Shown: positions 24,264-34,263, numbered from the stretch's first letter. The stretch is 41,731 bases of DNA from an uncultured Clostridia bacterium (GCA_904397895.1 CAJFOZ010000033.1:1-41731), one strand, 5' to 3'. Made by a program: numbers and translations. Notes: generated from the sequence alone by a model not told the origin.

Positions 24264-27200
24264 TTATTTTGTGATGATAACCGAGCATTCTACAGTTGCC
24301 GGCGACCACTGGCCGTTATCGTTACCAGCCAGGAAGGAGAATACTCTCATGCCGGCGGTGCCCACACTCATGGAGATGGTATAGGTCCTCATATCGCCTT
24401 CATCTTCATAGCCCAGCACCTCAAAGCTTATATCCCGGCCAAGTTCATTCTTAACAGCCAATTGGGTTGCACCCAAGCTGGTTGTAACCTTTACTTCAAA
24501 GGGTTCATTGATCTTGGCACTTTCCGTTTGGATCTCAGCTGAATAGACAACCGGCTTCACTGTGATGTTGATGGAAGCTTCCACAGTCATTTCTGACCAC
24601 TCACCCTTTTCGTTGGCGGCCAGGAAGGAGAATACTCTCATGCCGGCGGTGCCTGCGCTCATGGAAATGGTGTAGGTTCTCACATCGCCTTCATCTTCAT
24701 AGCCCAGCACCTCAAAGCTCACATCCCGGCCGATCTCGTTCTTGACAGCCAGTTTGGTGGCATTTGTGTTGGTCTTAACTTCCACGATGAAGGGTTCATT
24801 GACGTTTGCGCTCTCAGACTGCATATCGGCCGAGTAAATGATTGCTTTGGCCAAAATCTTGATGGAAGCGGTTACACCAGGCTCAGTCCAAACGCCGTCT
24901 TCGTTGGCGGCCAGGAAGGTAAACTCTCTGTCACCAGCGGTGCCTACGCTCATGGAAATGGTGTAGGTTCTCACATCGCCTTCATCTTCGCAGCTCAATA
25001 CGTCAAAGGTGATGCTGCGGCCAGATTCATTCTTAACAGCCAGCTTGGTGGCATTGAGGTTGGTCTTAACTTCCACGATGAAGGGTTCATTAATATTGGC
25101 GCTTTCGGACTGCATCTCTACAGAATAGATCTCTGCGGCAGGAGCAGCCGGTTTTACGATATCCACTGTAATAGTGGTACCCTCTACGAGGCCTTCGCCC
25201 TGGTCGACCATCACAGTGAGGACACGGCCAATGCCGTAGCTACCCACTGCAGTCTTGATAGTCCAGATCTTCTGACCATCTTCCTGCTTGCTGTGAACAT
25301 CCTGCAGGGTGATGTAGTTTCCACGCTCATTGCGCAAAGCCACTCTGTTGACGTCCAAAGGAGTCTTAATGGTGACGGTGATGGTCTCATTGGCATCGTA
25401 GGTATCCTTATCGGTCTCTGCGGTGATAATGTCCGGAGTTTCAGGCTCTCTTACCTCAATGGTGCACTCGTCATAGATGGAGGCATCAGCGGCACTGGTA
25501 ACCCGGATGGTTGCAATGCCGGGTTTGAGGGCGGTGACATTGCCATTGTAATCCACAGTCAGGATGGATTCATCGCTGGAAGTCCACTTGACGTTCTTGG
25601 TCATGGCATCGTCTGGAGTAACAGTTGCGGTCAAAGCGATCTCTTCATCCACATCCATGTAGTTGACTTTGCCGCTCATGATAACGCTTTCCACCGGGGT
25701 GGGCATGCCGCTGTAATCCTCGACAACGACCTTGCAGGTGGCCTTCACTTCAGGATTGAGAGTGCTAGAAACCTGGATAGTGGCTTCACCGGGAGTAAGG
25801 GCTGTTACATTGCCGGACTGATCCACAATGGCGATATCCTTATTCAGGCTCTCCCACTGGAAGCTGGAAGCGGTAGCGTTTGTAGGATCGGTGACAATGC
25901 CCAAGCTGACCTTGCTGCCGCGCAGGACATTCACTTGATCCTTTTCAAAAGCAATGCTGTTGATTTCCACAGGATCGGTGCTGCCATAGCCCATGACCTG
26001 GAATTCATAGAAGGAGTAGCCGTAGTCGCTGCCGCGGGTAATGCCCTGCATGCGGACATACTGAGCAGTGACAGGCTCGAAGGAATATCTCTTCCAGCCC
26101 TGGGCGCCGTTGGTCTCGTGGATCAAATCTTTCCAATCTTTACCGTCGTTGGAGATCTGGAGCTTATACTCTTTGCCGTAAGCAGCTTCCCAGAGGATGT
26201 TGATATCGGTCAAAGTATACACGCTGCCCAGATTAACGACAAACCATTCATCATCGGTACGTCCGGTGGAGAAACGGGTGCCTTCGTCGCCATCAACAGC
26301 ATATTTCGGACCTAAGCCTGCGTCGTTCTTATCAATGCTGCTGGACGAAGCTTCTTTGTCCAGAGCCACGTTAGTGGAAATAGGTGCAGGATCATCCGAA
26401 TCGGTAAAGGACAATACGCGGAATTCAAAGATGGAGTAGCAACTGTCGGTCTCAATGCCCTGCATCTTAATGTAACGAGCGGTGACCGGTTCTTCCAAAG
26501 CGATCCATTCATGGCCGCCCTTGCCGCTTGTCTGGACAAAAGCGTCTTCCCAATCCTGGCCGTTGTTGGAAACCTGGATCTTATACTGTTTGCCGTACTG
26601 CTGCCAGGTGATGTCAAATGCATCGATGGATTTTTCGCTGCCCAGATCGATCTGGAGCCAAGCATCCTGCTGGTCAGCCGACTGCCAACGGCTCAACACA
26701 TCGCCGTCTACCGCGTTTGTAGCGGGATACATGCCGTTTACAGCGGAGGAAGTAACCGACTTATTCAAGGCCAGGTTGCGGGAAACACGGGCCGGGATGG
26801 TATCGGATACCTCGGTACCCAACACGTTAACGGTGATGTTGGCATCACCCTGCTGGACGGGAACCATAGTATTGCCTTCGAAATAAAGGATAGCCTCTGT
26901 ATCCGAAGAGTATACCAATTCACCGGAGCCGTTCATAGGAGCCACTTTGACGGAAGGGGTCTCGCTGTAGCCAATGACGGCCTCCTGCTGATCGCTCTCG
27001 AATTTCACCTGCTCGATAGGCTGGATTGCATGCTTATAAGAAAGGCTCAAATCTGCCCAATAAACCTCTTCCACGCCATCGAAGCCGTTGCGGTCTATGG
27101 AGACGCGCAGGTATTTTGCGCCTTCCGGCAGATCGGTAAACTCGGCAATGTATTTGCCGTATTTTGTGCTGGTGGTTTCCGCAGAAGTGCAGGAGAAGCT

Positions 27201-30200
27201 CACCGGCACATATTCGCTGCCGTCCACAGAAGCTTCCGCCACGGGCTGAATAGAGTTCATTGTGCCAGTAGCATAGTAGGTCAAAGTAGCGCTCTGGATG
27301 TTGGTGAAGCTATAGACCTTGGTGCCAATGGTATCGGTGCTGGTTGCCACACTGGTATCGCCGTCAAAGTCGGCGCCGTCTGTGGTCATATAAACAAAGT
27401 TCCCACTGGTCTCAAAGGCTTTGCTGTCATCCAGCATGGTATCCATAACCACACGATCGTTGGTATAAGCGTAATCGATGGTCAAGGTGGACAGCTGCGG
27501 AGCCCAAATCTTATCGTTGTTGGACACCACAAACTTAATGTAGTTGTAAGAAGAATCCAACTCGGCAGCATTGGTATAAACCGTCTTACGCCAGGTATCC
27601 TTCTTCAGATCGCCTTCCCGGTTGGTGTCGATAGGAGTCCAAGTTTTTCCATCAGCAGAACCAAAGGCTTCAAAGATGGTATTTTTACCTTCGTCACGGC
27701 CATAATCGTAAACTACAATCTCGAAATTCTTAGGATTGGGGGTGTAGTATACGATTTCTTCCGGACGGTTGGTCTTATCGGCATCGTTCCTCTTAAGACG
27801 GGAAGTGTCGCCGTTAAAATAAGTGTCGGCATTGGTCTGATCCAATGCCCAACCGTCGGAATAGCTGGCCATCTTAGACATATCGTCGAAGTTGTCCACC
27901 AGACGGCGGGTATTGCCCATGGTGTAGCTCTTCTCTTCCGAAAGGGCGCTTTCGCCGCTGTCGTTGAAGGTCTTTACCACAAAGTAATAAGTAGTATCGG
28001 GTTCCAGGCCCTGGATGGAAGCTTTGGGAGAAGTAACGGTCATGGAATCGGTGTATACACCGGATTCAGTGCCGTACTGCAGGATATAACCTTCAGCGCG
28101 GTCAGCAGCTTTAAAGGTCAGGTTAAGAGTATCGTCCACCAACTCAGTGGAGAGGATCTCGGAAGCTTCGGGAGCATCCAAGGGGGTATAGGAGATGCTG
28201 GCTTCAATGGGAGTGCCGATGGCATCTTTGGTGTTGATTTCCAGGATGATGGAGGGAGAAGTCTGAACAACAGTCACTCTCTCATCCTTGCTGCTGGCGC
28301 CGTAAGCCGCACGGTTGATTTCCACGGTTATAGTGTCGGCCTGCTGAGTGGAATCGGTGACGGAAATATCAAGGCCTTGGTTGCTTTCCTGAACCATGAC
28401 GGTTGCCGGCTTGTCCACGGTGATGAAGTTGCTGGTGCCCATAGCATCCAAGCTGCCGCCATTCCACATGTTGGCGGCCAAGATGTTGAGGCTCTTCTTA
28501 TACACAGCGTGGACGTCGGAATCGTTGCGCAGGATTTCCACATCGCTGTTGTTGGCGTAGGATTCCACTTGCTGCTGGGTCTTACCGGGCAGCAGGATGT
28601 ACTCATAGGTTCCGTTCTCCGGCTTTACGCCGTGATCCTTCCAGAGGGTCAGCCAGTTGGCCGAATACTCGGTTTCATCCGGGTTGTAGGAACCCAGGCT
28701 GGACCACTTGCCGGTACGGGTTTCTCTCTTAGCGTTGAGGGTAGTTCCTCCGGGGAAGTAGATACCAATGTCGGAACCTTCCACGTTGCCTTCTAAGAAA
28801 GCCCAGTTGACATCCTCCAAGGTCTCTTGCCAACCCAGCTCATTGGGCATTTTCTCGCCGTTGATAATCAGGGCATTGTCGCCCTCGATACGGCGGTTTT
28901 CAAAAGTGGTTTCCACTGTATTGCCGTTGCTGCTGGTGAGGTTGGAGCCGATGGCCACCACTTCATCGTCGAAGAAGAAGTAGGACTTCTTGCCCTCCAG
29001 GCTGGTGGGGCTCTGGGTCTGCACCTGCATACCGGTGGCGCTGTAAAGGCCTTTTAGGGTGGCACCGCCTACAAAGGCTGCGCCGTTGTACTGGGTGCTC
29101 GGATGCATGGTGGCCACAGAGGTGACGCCAGGCAGACGCTCCCAGTCGATGGTGGGCTTGCTCAAGCCGCTGTACTGGCCGACATCATTGGTGTAGATGT
29201 AGAGCTGGCCCCAACCGGTATACCAACCTTTGGTGTTACTGTCGCCCTGCTCGTAAGACCGGATGGTCTTGGAGGTCATGGAAAGGGCTGCGGTAAAGTC
29301 ATCGGAATGATGGATGGTACGAGCGCCGCGGCCCCATTGACGGCTGGGCTTGTCCAGCTCAACCTTCTGGATGGAATCGTCATCCAGGATGCGCAGGGTC
29401 TCGGCAAGGTTGTAAACCGGGAACATGTACCAAGCAACGCCCGCGCCATGCTGCATGGTTTCCAGAGCAAAGTCATTGTCCATCCAGTTTTTGATCATGC
29501 CTTCAAATTCCCGGGCTACATCGTCCGGAGCGAATTTGCTGGTCATCAGGAAGGACAGGGACATCGTGATACCAGCGTAAGCATCGGTGGTATCGGTACG
29601 GGTCAACTCACGGCCGCGGGCCATATCCATAAAGATGCCTTTGTACATCAAGGGGGCATAGCTGTCGCGGACGATCTGATAGAAAGCCTCTGCCTTATTC
29701 AGCGGGATCTCCCAGGGAGAATCGCTCAGAAGCAGGAAGAAGTGGGAAATATCCGAAAATGCTTCTTTACCATAACCGCCGTTGTACACGAAGTTGCCGT
29801 GGAAGGCAAACGTACCGTCGGGATAGTAACCGTCGCCGCTCTTAACATACTGAATGTAATAAGGGACAGCATCGGATACATCCTGCATCATATCGGCATC
29901 CTTAAGCATGATGGCGGTCAGCATCAGGACACGGTTATGCCATAGGCCGTTGGCGCCTTCATTAGGATTGGTGATGGCACCGGGGCTACCGCCACCATAG
30001 GTTTTAGCACCATCGCTGGCGATTGTAGCATATTTTTTGATGGTCTCAGGATCCATCTCATCGTACATCAAAAGGGTAGCCTCACTCAGATAGATGGGGC
30101 CGCCTACCTGCCAAGTGAACCAGTTGCCGTAACGGCCGCTGTGCTCACCCTCGCCATACATGGCAGGATAATAGTGATTCTCATAGAGATAGTCCAAACC

Positions 30201-30626
30201 GCGGAAAATCTCATTTTTCAGTTCTTCGTTCTTGTACAGGTCACAGCCCTTGGTCTGGTAGGCAATGGCCATGTTGCGCAGGTTGCGGTAAGAGAACTGA
30301 ACGTTATTGGAGTCGTCGTAGGCACTCTTGCGTTTACCTAACATATACTCCGTCCAAAGGTAGTCGTTGTCTCCCCAGTCAGGAGTGGGATTGGGGTTGA
30401 TGCGATCCAGCAAATCCTGCGCTACGTCGTTGATCGACTGGAGCAGAACCTGCATGCGGGGATCGTTCTCGTCATAGTCGCCGCCCATGGCCATGTGCTG
30501 CCACTTGGTGCGAATCTGATCGAAGTCGTCCGGCGTGGCCTCCTGAGCGACTGCCGGAAGGCTGGTCAGCACCATGGACACCATCATGACGAGAGCAGTC
30601 ATCAGGCTAATCCATCTTCTTCTCAT
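24264..30626 (-). CDS. Secreted multidomain polysaccharide lyase, family PL8
   Basis: A 2120-residue exported enzyme predicted to cleave hyaluronan, chondroitin or a similar uronic-acid polymer by beta-elimination. A signal peptide (1-27, cut after AVA) leads to the PL8 alpha/alpha catalytic region and beta domains (about 30-810). Asn226, His276 and Tyr285 have the same spacing as Asn349/His399/Tyr408 of pneumococcal hyaluronate lyase; Arg339 follows. Then come a fibronectin type III domain (about 818-902), two beta-sandwich regions (905-1200), two F5/8-type (CBM32-like) domains (about 1283-1408 and 1415-1547), two Big_2-type Ig domains (1553-1727), a linker domain, and three 97-residue repeats (1833-2120). 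No LPXTG, SLH or dockerin is present. AGAGGTG supports the start. It stands alone, without sulfatase or unsaturated-glucuronyl hydrolase nearby. Confidence 0.93.
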   Translation of the reverse strand: MRRRWISLMTALVMMVSMVLTSLPAVAQEATPDDFDQIRTKWQHMAMGGDYDENDPRMQVLLQSINDVAQDLLDRINPNPTPDWGDNDYLWTEYMLGKRKSAYDDSNNVQFSYRNLRNMAIAYQTKGCDLYKNEELKNEIFRGLDYLYENHYYPAMYGEGEHSGRYGNWFTWQVGGPIYLSEATLLMYDEMDPETIKKYATIASDGAKTYGGGSPGAITNPNEGANGLWHNRVLMLTAIMLKDADMMQDVSDAVPYYIQYVKSGDGYYPDGTFAFHGNFVYNGGYGKEAFSDISHFFLLLSDSPWEIPLNKAEAFYQIVRDSYAPLMYKGIFMDMARGRELTRTDTTDAYAGITMSLSFLMTSKFAPDDVAREFEGMIKNWMDNDFALETMQHGAGVAWYMFPVYNLAETLRILDDDSIQKVELDKPSRQWGRGARTIHHSDDFTAALSMTSKTIRSYEQGDSNTKGWYTGWGQLYIYTNDVGQYSGLSKPTIDWERLPGVTSVATMHPSTQYNGAAFVGGATLKGLYSATGMQVQTQSPTSLEGKKSYFFFDDEVVAIGSNLTSSNGNTVETTFENRRIEGDNALIINGEKMPNELGWQETLEDVNWAFLEGNVEGSDIGIYFPGGTTLNAKRETRTGKWSSLGSYNPDETEYSANWLTLWKDHGVKPENGTYEYILLPGKTQQQVESYANNSDVEILRNDSDVHAVYKKSLNILAANMWNGGSLDAMGTSNFITVDKPATVMVQESNQGLDISVTDSTQQADTITVEINRAAYGASSKDERVTVVQTSPSIILEINTKDAIGTPIEASISYTPLDAPEASEILSTELVDDTLNLTFKAADRAEGYILQYGTESGVYTDSMTVTSPKASIQGLEPDTTYYFVVKTFNDSGESALSEEKSYTMGNTRRLVDNFDDMSKMASYSDGWALDQTNADTYFNGDTSRLKRNDADKTNRPEEIVYYTPNPKNFEIVVYDYGRDEGKNTIFEAFGSADGKTWTPIDTNREGDLKKDTWRKTVYTNAAELDSSYNYIKFVVSNNDKIWAPQLSTLTIDYAYTNDRVVMDTMLDDSKAFETSGNFVYMTTDGADFDGDTSVATSTDTIGTKVYSFTNIQSATLTYYATGTMNSIQPVAEASVDGSEYVPVSFSCTSAETTSTKYGKYIAEFTDLPEGAKYLRVSIDRNGFDGVEEVYWADLSLSYKHAIQPIEQVKFESDQQEAVIGYSETPSVKVAPMNGSGELVYSSDTEAILYFEGNTMVPVQQGDANITVNVLGTEVSDTIPARVSRNLALNKSVTSSAVNGMYPATNAVDGDVLSRWQSADQQDAWLQIDLGSEKSIDAFDITWQQYGKQYKIQVSNNGQDWEDAFVQTSGKGGHEWIALEEPVTARYIKMQGIETDSCYSIFEFRVLSFTDSDDPAPISTNVALDKEASSSSIDKNDAGLGPKYAVDGDEGTRFSTGRTDDEWFVVNLGSVYTLTDINILWEAAYGKEYKLQISNDGKDWKDLIHETNGAQGWKRYSFEPVTAQYVRMQGITRGSDYGYSFYEFQVMGYGSTDPVEINSIAFEKDQVNVLRGSKVSLGIVTDPTNATASSFQWESLNKDIAIVDQSGNVTALTPGEATIQVSSTLNPEVKATCKVVVEDYSGMPTPVESVIMSGKVNYMDVDEEIALTATVTPDDAMTKNVKWTSSDESILTVDYNGNVTALKPGIATIRVTSAADASIYDECTIEVREPETPDIITAETDKDTYDANETITVTIKTPLDVNRVALRNERGNYITLQDVHSKQEDGQKIWTIKTAVGSYGIGRVLTVMVDQGEGLVEGTTITVDIVKPAAPAAEIYSVEMQSESANINEPFIVEVKTNLNATKLAVKNESGRSITFDVLSCEDEGDVRTYTISMSVGTAGDREFTFLAANEDGVWTEPGVTASIKILAKAIIYSADMQSESANVNEPFIVEVKTNTNATKLAVKNEIGRDVSFEVLGYEDEGDVRTYTISMSAGTAGMRVFSFLAANEKGEWSEMTVEASINITVKPVVYSAEIQTESAKINEPFEVKVTTSLGATQLAVKNELGRDISFEVLGYEDEGDMRTYTISMSVGTAGMRVFSFLAGNDNGQWSPATVECSVIITK
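24267..25130 (-). repeat. Three tandem 291-nt coding repeats at the 3' end of the PL8 gene
   Basis: The units are 24840-25130, 24549-24839 and 24267-24548 (the last is slightly shorter). Each encodes a module starting (I/V)YSxxxQ(S/T)ESA and containing NEPFxVxV, AVKNExGR, EDEGDxRTYTISMSxGTAG and FxFLAxN. Long runs are near identical in DNA between copies, so the duplications look recent or homogenised. A fourth, diverged relative may precede them (about 25131-25430). Confidence 0.9.
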
Positions 30627-31066
30627 CCCGTTTATACACCTCTTTCTTTTTTCGCAAAGAACCGTCCCCAGTCTTTTGCCTTTCAGACCAATTTGATCTA
30701 ACCCTTATTGCACTGGCGGACGATCTTCACATCTTGTCTACATTATAACTCTAATTTATTAAAAAAGCACCTGTAATATCTTTATATATCCTGTAAAATA
30801 TTATACTATATGAATGAAACGACTTTATTTTTTGGGTATTGCTTCCTGCTTTTTAAAACAAATGGAAAAATGACGAACTTTTATCCCATTCGCATCGGTT
30901 TTAAATTACATTTCCGATTTTGAATTACATTCTATTTCCGCATAGAAAAAGTCTACTGGATCACTAAAAATCCAGTAGACTTTCAATTTCAAAGTATCCT
31001 ATTGTTCTGCACGTAAAACCGACTTCTTTTTGATCTTGTCACCATTTGAGCCGGGCAATGCAGTTG
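30627..31066. other. AT-rich gap between the PL8 and Usp genes
   Basis: About 440 nt without a credible gene. It must hold the PL8 promoter. TATAAT boxes on the minus strand occur at about 30743-30748 and 30803-30808, but neither has a good -35 box, which suggests an activator-dependent promoter (inference). The Usp terminator occupies 30945-30981. Confidence 0.5.
30945..30981 (-). terminator. Terminator of the Usp gene
   Basis: A 12-bp perfect stem AGTCTACTGGAT / ATCCAGTAGACT, followed on the minus strand by TTTTTC. Confidence 0.85.
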
Positions 31067-31510
31067 TTATGCAGTGGCAAATTGGACGGTCGGTACCCCT
31101 TTAGGCGCCGGTGTGATATGGAATTGCTCCCCATCCCTTGCGATGAGGGTAATGGGTACTTCCGGACAAAGGGTATGCAGCACTTCCACAAAACCGCTCC
31201 CTACCTGGCCGGGCATGCCGGTCACCACTTGGCGGACGCGGTATTTTTTAATATGTCCCGCCGTCATAAGAGCGCTGTCGTCGTGATAGTAGATGGTCAT
31301 GGACGCGTCGTACCTGGCAGCAAGACGATAGAGGTAATCCAGAGCTTTTCCTCGTTCCTGGACGCTGCTGCTTGCGGGCTGCACACTAAGCACTTGTAGG
31401 GGGAGACCCATAGTGTCGGACAACTGTTTGCCAGCTTTGATGAGCCGCTCGCAGGAATACTGGTCGGTGACACAGACCAGCACCCTAGGACTTTTTTGGA
31501 TTTTGCTCAC
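31067..31510 (-). CDS. Universal stress protein family
   Basis: A 147-residue Usp/KdpD-type alpha/beta protein. RVLVCVTDQYSCERLIKAG starts the fold, VLSVQPASSS follows as the second strand, and VRQVVTGMPGQVGSGFVEVLH carries the GxxGxxG(S)-like loop that binds ATP in some members, here in the reduced form GMPGQVGSGF. The start is GTG at 31510, with AAAGGAG upstream. It is a single-gene unit. The pattern also matches the Usp-like part of KdpD sensors, but no kinase or potassium genes are near. Confidence 0.8.
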   Translation of the reverse strand: MSKIQKSPRVLVCVTDQYSCERLIKAGKQLSDTMGLPLQVLSVQPASSSVQERGKALDYLYRLAARYDASMTIYYHDDSALMTAGHIKKYRVRQVVTGMPGQVGSGFVEVLHTLCPEVPITLIARDGEQFHITPAPKGVPTVQFATA

Positions 31511-31802
31511 AGGTTATGATCTCCTTTGCGTATTGTATTCACTTGCTGGCTTTATTATAAAATACAATTGTGAAAAATAATGTAACAAAGCGTGAACGCT
31601 CCCATAATTTTTTTTGATGGCAAATTCACAAAATAAAAATTTTTTTCCTGTGGCATTCTGTTTTCAAGCTCTCAGTACAGCCAAACGTATGATTCCTTCG
31701 TAAATCTCTATCTTTCAGTTATAACCTCCATTAGGAGCGCGTCGTGGCCCCTGGTCTGATAGTTCCTAGCCTCCTCGCGGGACTTCCCCGCCTCCTATTA
31801 TT
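31511..31802. other. Gap with a GC-rich structured island
   Basis: The left part (31511-31720) is AT-rich and should hold the Usp promoter (TATAAT on the minus strand near 31560, no good -35). The right part (31732-31797) is a GC-rich island with a hairpin GCGGG-ACTTC-CCCGC (31777-31791) and closing arms TAGGAG (31732-31737) / CTCCTA (31792-31797). It contains GAGCGCGTCGTGGC and CTCGCGGGACT, which resemble blocks at the left edge of the window. No clear terminator for the GNAT gene is seen. Confidence 0.4.
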
Positions 31803-31847
31803 CTATATTAGGTCAATGCGCGTCTTGGTTCCGGACACTGTCCGGGT
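31774..31847. repeat. Degenerate palindromic repeat, copy 2
   Basis: CTCGCGGGACT, then after about 33 nt GCGCGTCTTGGTTC and the 13-bp palindrome CGGACACTGTCCG. This matches the order, orientation and approximate spacing at positions 14-80. The palindrome half lies inside the 3' end of the GNAT gene. Confidence 0.4.
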
Positions 31848-32264
31848 CATGTGGATGTGTGGGACATGCCCGTCCATATACACCGGCCCACTTGCTGCAA
31901 ATCCAAGCCGTTCATAGAAGCCCTGGGCCTGGACCTGGGCGCTGAGTTGGATCTCCTCAGCCCCAAGCTCCCAACACTTATCCATCAAAAGCTCCATTAA
32001 TTTCCGACCAGCCTGCATCCCACGCAGCCGTTTTGCCACACAGACCCGGCCAATGGAAAAAAGGCCATCCCCTTCGTCGATGACCCGTCCGGCAGCCGAT
32101 GGTATCCCCTCTTTGTCATACAATACCACGTGCCAACTGGACGCGTCTAGGGAATCCATTCCCTGTTCTCGCCCATACCCTTGCTCATCGCAAAAAACCT
32201 CAAAACGGATGGCCAAGGCGTCGTCTACCTGTCCGCCCGGTTGGATCCACCGTACATTCAACAT
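31803..32264 (-). CDS. GNAT-family N-acetyltransferase
   Basis: A 153-residue acetyltransferase that uses acetyl-CoA, resembling the ElaA/YjdJ type. VRWIQPGGQVDDALAIRFEV opens it and VFCDEQGYG follows. The acetyl-CoA loop is VAKRLRGMQAGRKLMELLMD (the R/QxxGxG/A region). GAEEIQLSAQVQAQGFYERLGF is motif B. The family normally ends soon after PHIHM; here about 13 more residues (RTVSGTKTRIDLI) are encoded by a palindromic repeat. GGGGGAGGAA upstream supports the ATG. The acceptor substrate is unknown. Confidence 0.88.
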   Translation of the reverse strand: MLNVRWIQPGGQVDDALAIRFEVFCDEQGYGREQGMDSLDASSWHVVLYDKEGIPSAAGRVIDEGDGLFSIGRVCVAKRLRGMQAGRKLMELLMDKCWELGAEEIQLSAQVQAQGFYERLGFAASGPVYMDGHVPHIHMTRTVSGTKTRIDLI

Positions 32265-32300
32265 CGTATTCCTCCCCCTCTTAAACGGATATCCCTAACC

Positions 32301-32333
32301 AAAAAGGCCGAGCCCTAGGGCAACGGCCTTTTC
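32301..32333 (-). terminator. Terminator of typA
   Basis: A 9-bp stem AAAAGGCCG / CGGCCTTTT with a loop containing CCCTAGGG, followed on the minus strand by TTTTTGG. Confidence 0.85.
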
Positions 32334-32358
32334 TTTTTCAAACAGTTACGTTAAAAAA

Positions 32359-34179
32359 TCAAGCCTTTTTGGCGGCTTTTTTCATCCGAAGCTCCTTGCT
32401 TAAAATGGATTTGCGCATGCGGATGCTCTTGGGTGTAACCTCCACCAATTCATCGTCGGTGATAAACTCCAAGGATTGTTCCAGACTGAGAATAGTAGGA
32501 GGCGTCAGCTTAAGCGCCTCGTCGGAGCCAGCGGCACGGGTGTTGGTAACATGTTTTTTCTTACACACATTGACCACGATGTCCTCGTTGCGGGGCGAAC
32601 GTCCCACAATCATTCCTTCGTACACCTCAGTGCCCGGGCCGACAAACAGAGTACCACGCTCCTGTGCATTCCACAAGCCGTATCCTGTGGCCTCGCCGGT
32701 CTCATGGGCGATGAGGGAACCCTGCTGGCGCTGTACAATATCCCCTTTGTACGGCTCATAGCCGTCAAAGACGTGGTTCATGATGCCGTTGCCGTTGGTG
32801 TCGGACAGGAATTCCGACCGGTAACTCATCAGGCCCCGGGCCGGAATCTTAAATTCCAGATGGGTAGTACCGGTTTCCCGCGTCCCCATATTGATCATCT
32901 CAGCACGGCGGGTCCCCAACTTCTCCATGACGGCGCCCACGTACTGTTCCGGCACTTCGATCATCAAATGCTCGATGGGTTCACAGCGTTTTCCGCCTAT
33001 CTCCTTAAAGATGACCTTGGGACGGGACACGGCAAATTCATAATTCTCCCGGCGCATGGTCTCGATGAGAATGGACAAATGCAGTTCCCCGCGTCCTGAT
33101 ACCTCAAAGGTGTCGGAGGATTCCGTTTCCTTTACCCGCAAAGCCACATTGGTCTCAATCTCTTTGAAGAGGCGATCCCGCAGGTTCCGGGAGGTAACGT
33201 ATTTGCCCTCCCGGCCGGCAAAGGGGGAGGTATTGACCATAAACATCATGGAAATGGTGGGTTCGTCGATCTGGACGAAAGGCAAGGGCTCGATGTGCTC
33301 GGGATCGCACAGCGTTTCGCCGATACCCAAATCGGTGACGCCCGATACCGCCACAATATCGCCCAGTTCCGCCGTCTCCTCCTCCACGCGCTTGAGGCCC
33401 TGGTACTGGTACAGCCGGGAAATGCGTACCATGGTATGGGTACCGTCCGGCTTGCACAAAGCAGCCGATTGGCCCATTTTGACACGGCCCCGTTCCACAC
33501 GGCCTACGCCGATACGTCCCACATAGTCGTCGGCCTCGATGCTGGAAATCAGCAGCTGGAGGGGGGCGTCCACCTCCCCTTGGGGGGCCGGGACGTGGTT
33601 TACAATGGTTTCAAACAAGGGGGTCATATCCTCCCCCATATGTTCCGGATCCAAGGAAGCGTATCCATACCGGCCGGAGGCATATACAACCGGGAATTCC
33701 AGCTGATCGTCGTCAGCCCCCAGCTCGATGAACAGATCCAGCACCTCGTCCACCACTTCGGTAGGACGTGCGCCGGGACGGTCGGTTTTATTGACCACCA
33801 CAATGGGACGTTTGCCCAAAGCGAGGGCCTTCTTCAGCACAAACCTGGTTTGAGGCATGCATCCCTCAAAGGCGTCCACCAGCAGCAGTACGCCGTCCAC
33901 CATCATGAGGATGCGCTCCACCTCGCCGCCAAAATCGGCATGGCCGGGGGTATCTACAATATTGATCTTGATGTCCTTGTATTTGACGGCGGTATTCTTG
34001 GACAAAATGGTGATACCGCGTTCCCGCTCCAAATCGCCCGAGTCCATGACACGTTCCTGCACTGCTTCATTGCTGCGGAAGATACCGCTTTGTTTGAGCA
34101 GCTGATCTACCAGCGTAGTCTTGCCGTGGTCGACGTGGGCAATAATGGCGACGTTGCGGATTTTCTCCTGACTTTGCAT
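32359..34179 (-). CDS. typA: Ribosome-binding translational GTPase TypA/BipA
   Basis: A 606-residue translational GTPase that acts on the 70S ribosome and large-subunit assembly, mostly under stress or at low temperature. G1 is AHVDHGKTT (14-22), switch I has RERGITI, G3 is [16 protein letters not shown]4 is [11 protein letters not shown]-like domains and the TypA-specific C-terminus ([37 protein letters not shown]) follow. The length is typical. AAAGGA precedes the ATG. It is a single gene with its own promoter and terminator. Confidence 0.97.
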   Translation of the reverse strand: MQSQEKIRNVAIIAHVDHGKTTLVDQLLKQSGIFRSNEAVQERVMDSGDLERERGITILSKNTAVKYKDIKINIVDTPGHADFGGEVERILMMVDGVLLLVDAFEGCMPQTRFVLKKALALGKRPIVVVNKTDRPGARPTEVVDEVLDLFIELGADDDQLEFPVVYASGRYGYASLDPEHMGEDMTPLFETIVNHVPAPQGEVDAPLQLLISSIEADDYVGRIGVGRVERGRVKMGQSAALCKPDGTHTMVRISRLYQYQGLKRVEEETAELGDIVAVSGVTDLGIGETLCDPEHIEPLPFVQIDEPTISMMFMVNTSPFAGREGKYVTSRNLRDRLFKEIETNVALRVKETESSDTFEVSGRGELHLSILIETMRRENYEFAVSRPKVIFKEIGGKRCEPIEHLMIEVPEQYVGAVMEKLGTRRAEMINMGTRETGTTHLEFKIPARGLMSYRSEFLSDTNGNGIMNHVFDGYEPYKGDIVQRQQGSLIAHETGEATGYGLWNAQERGTLFVGPGTEVYEGMIVGRSPRNEDIVVNVCKKKHVTNTRAAGSDEALKLTPPTILSLEQSLEFITDDELVEVTPKSIRMRKSILSKELRMKKAAKKA

Positions 34180-34263
34180 GGGAAACCATCCTTTTCAATC
34201 TCTGACGTCCTGGCCATACCAGGGGTCTTTTTTAAAATTCGACTTTCTTCGATTCAACTTAAT

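Noticed and set aside
24267-25130. CRISPR array or satellite DNA
   Set aside because: The repeats are 291 nt, in frame and coding; they are protein domain duplications.
24264-25130. Sortase (LPXTG) anchor at the PL8 C-terminus
   Set aside because: The protein ends CSVIITK with no LPXTG, hydrophobic span or basic tail.
26511-28796. 761-codon open frame on the plus strand
   Set aside because: It lies wholly antisense to the PL8 gene, has no ribosome binding site, and its protein shows no recognisable motif. Codon bias of the real gene keeps this frame open.
32359-34179. Tetracycline resistance (Tet(M)-type) protein
   Set aside because: The GTPase has the TypA/BipA length and C-terminal domain ([10 protein letters not shown] region), not the ribosome-protection type.
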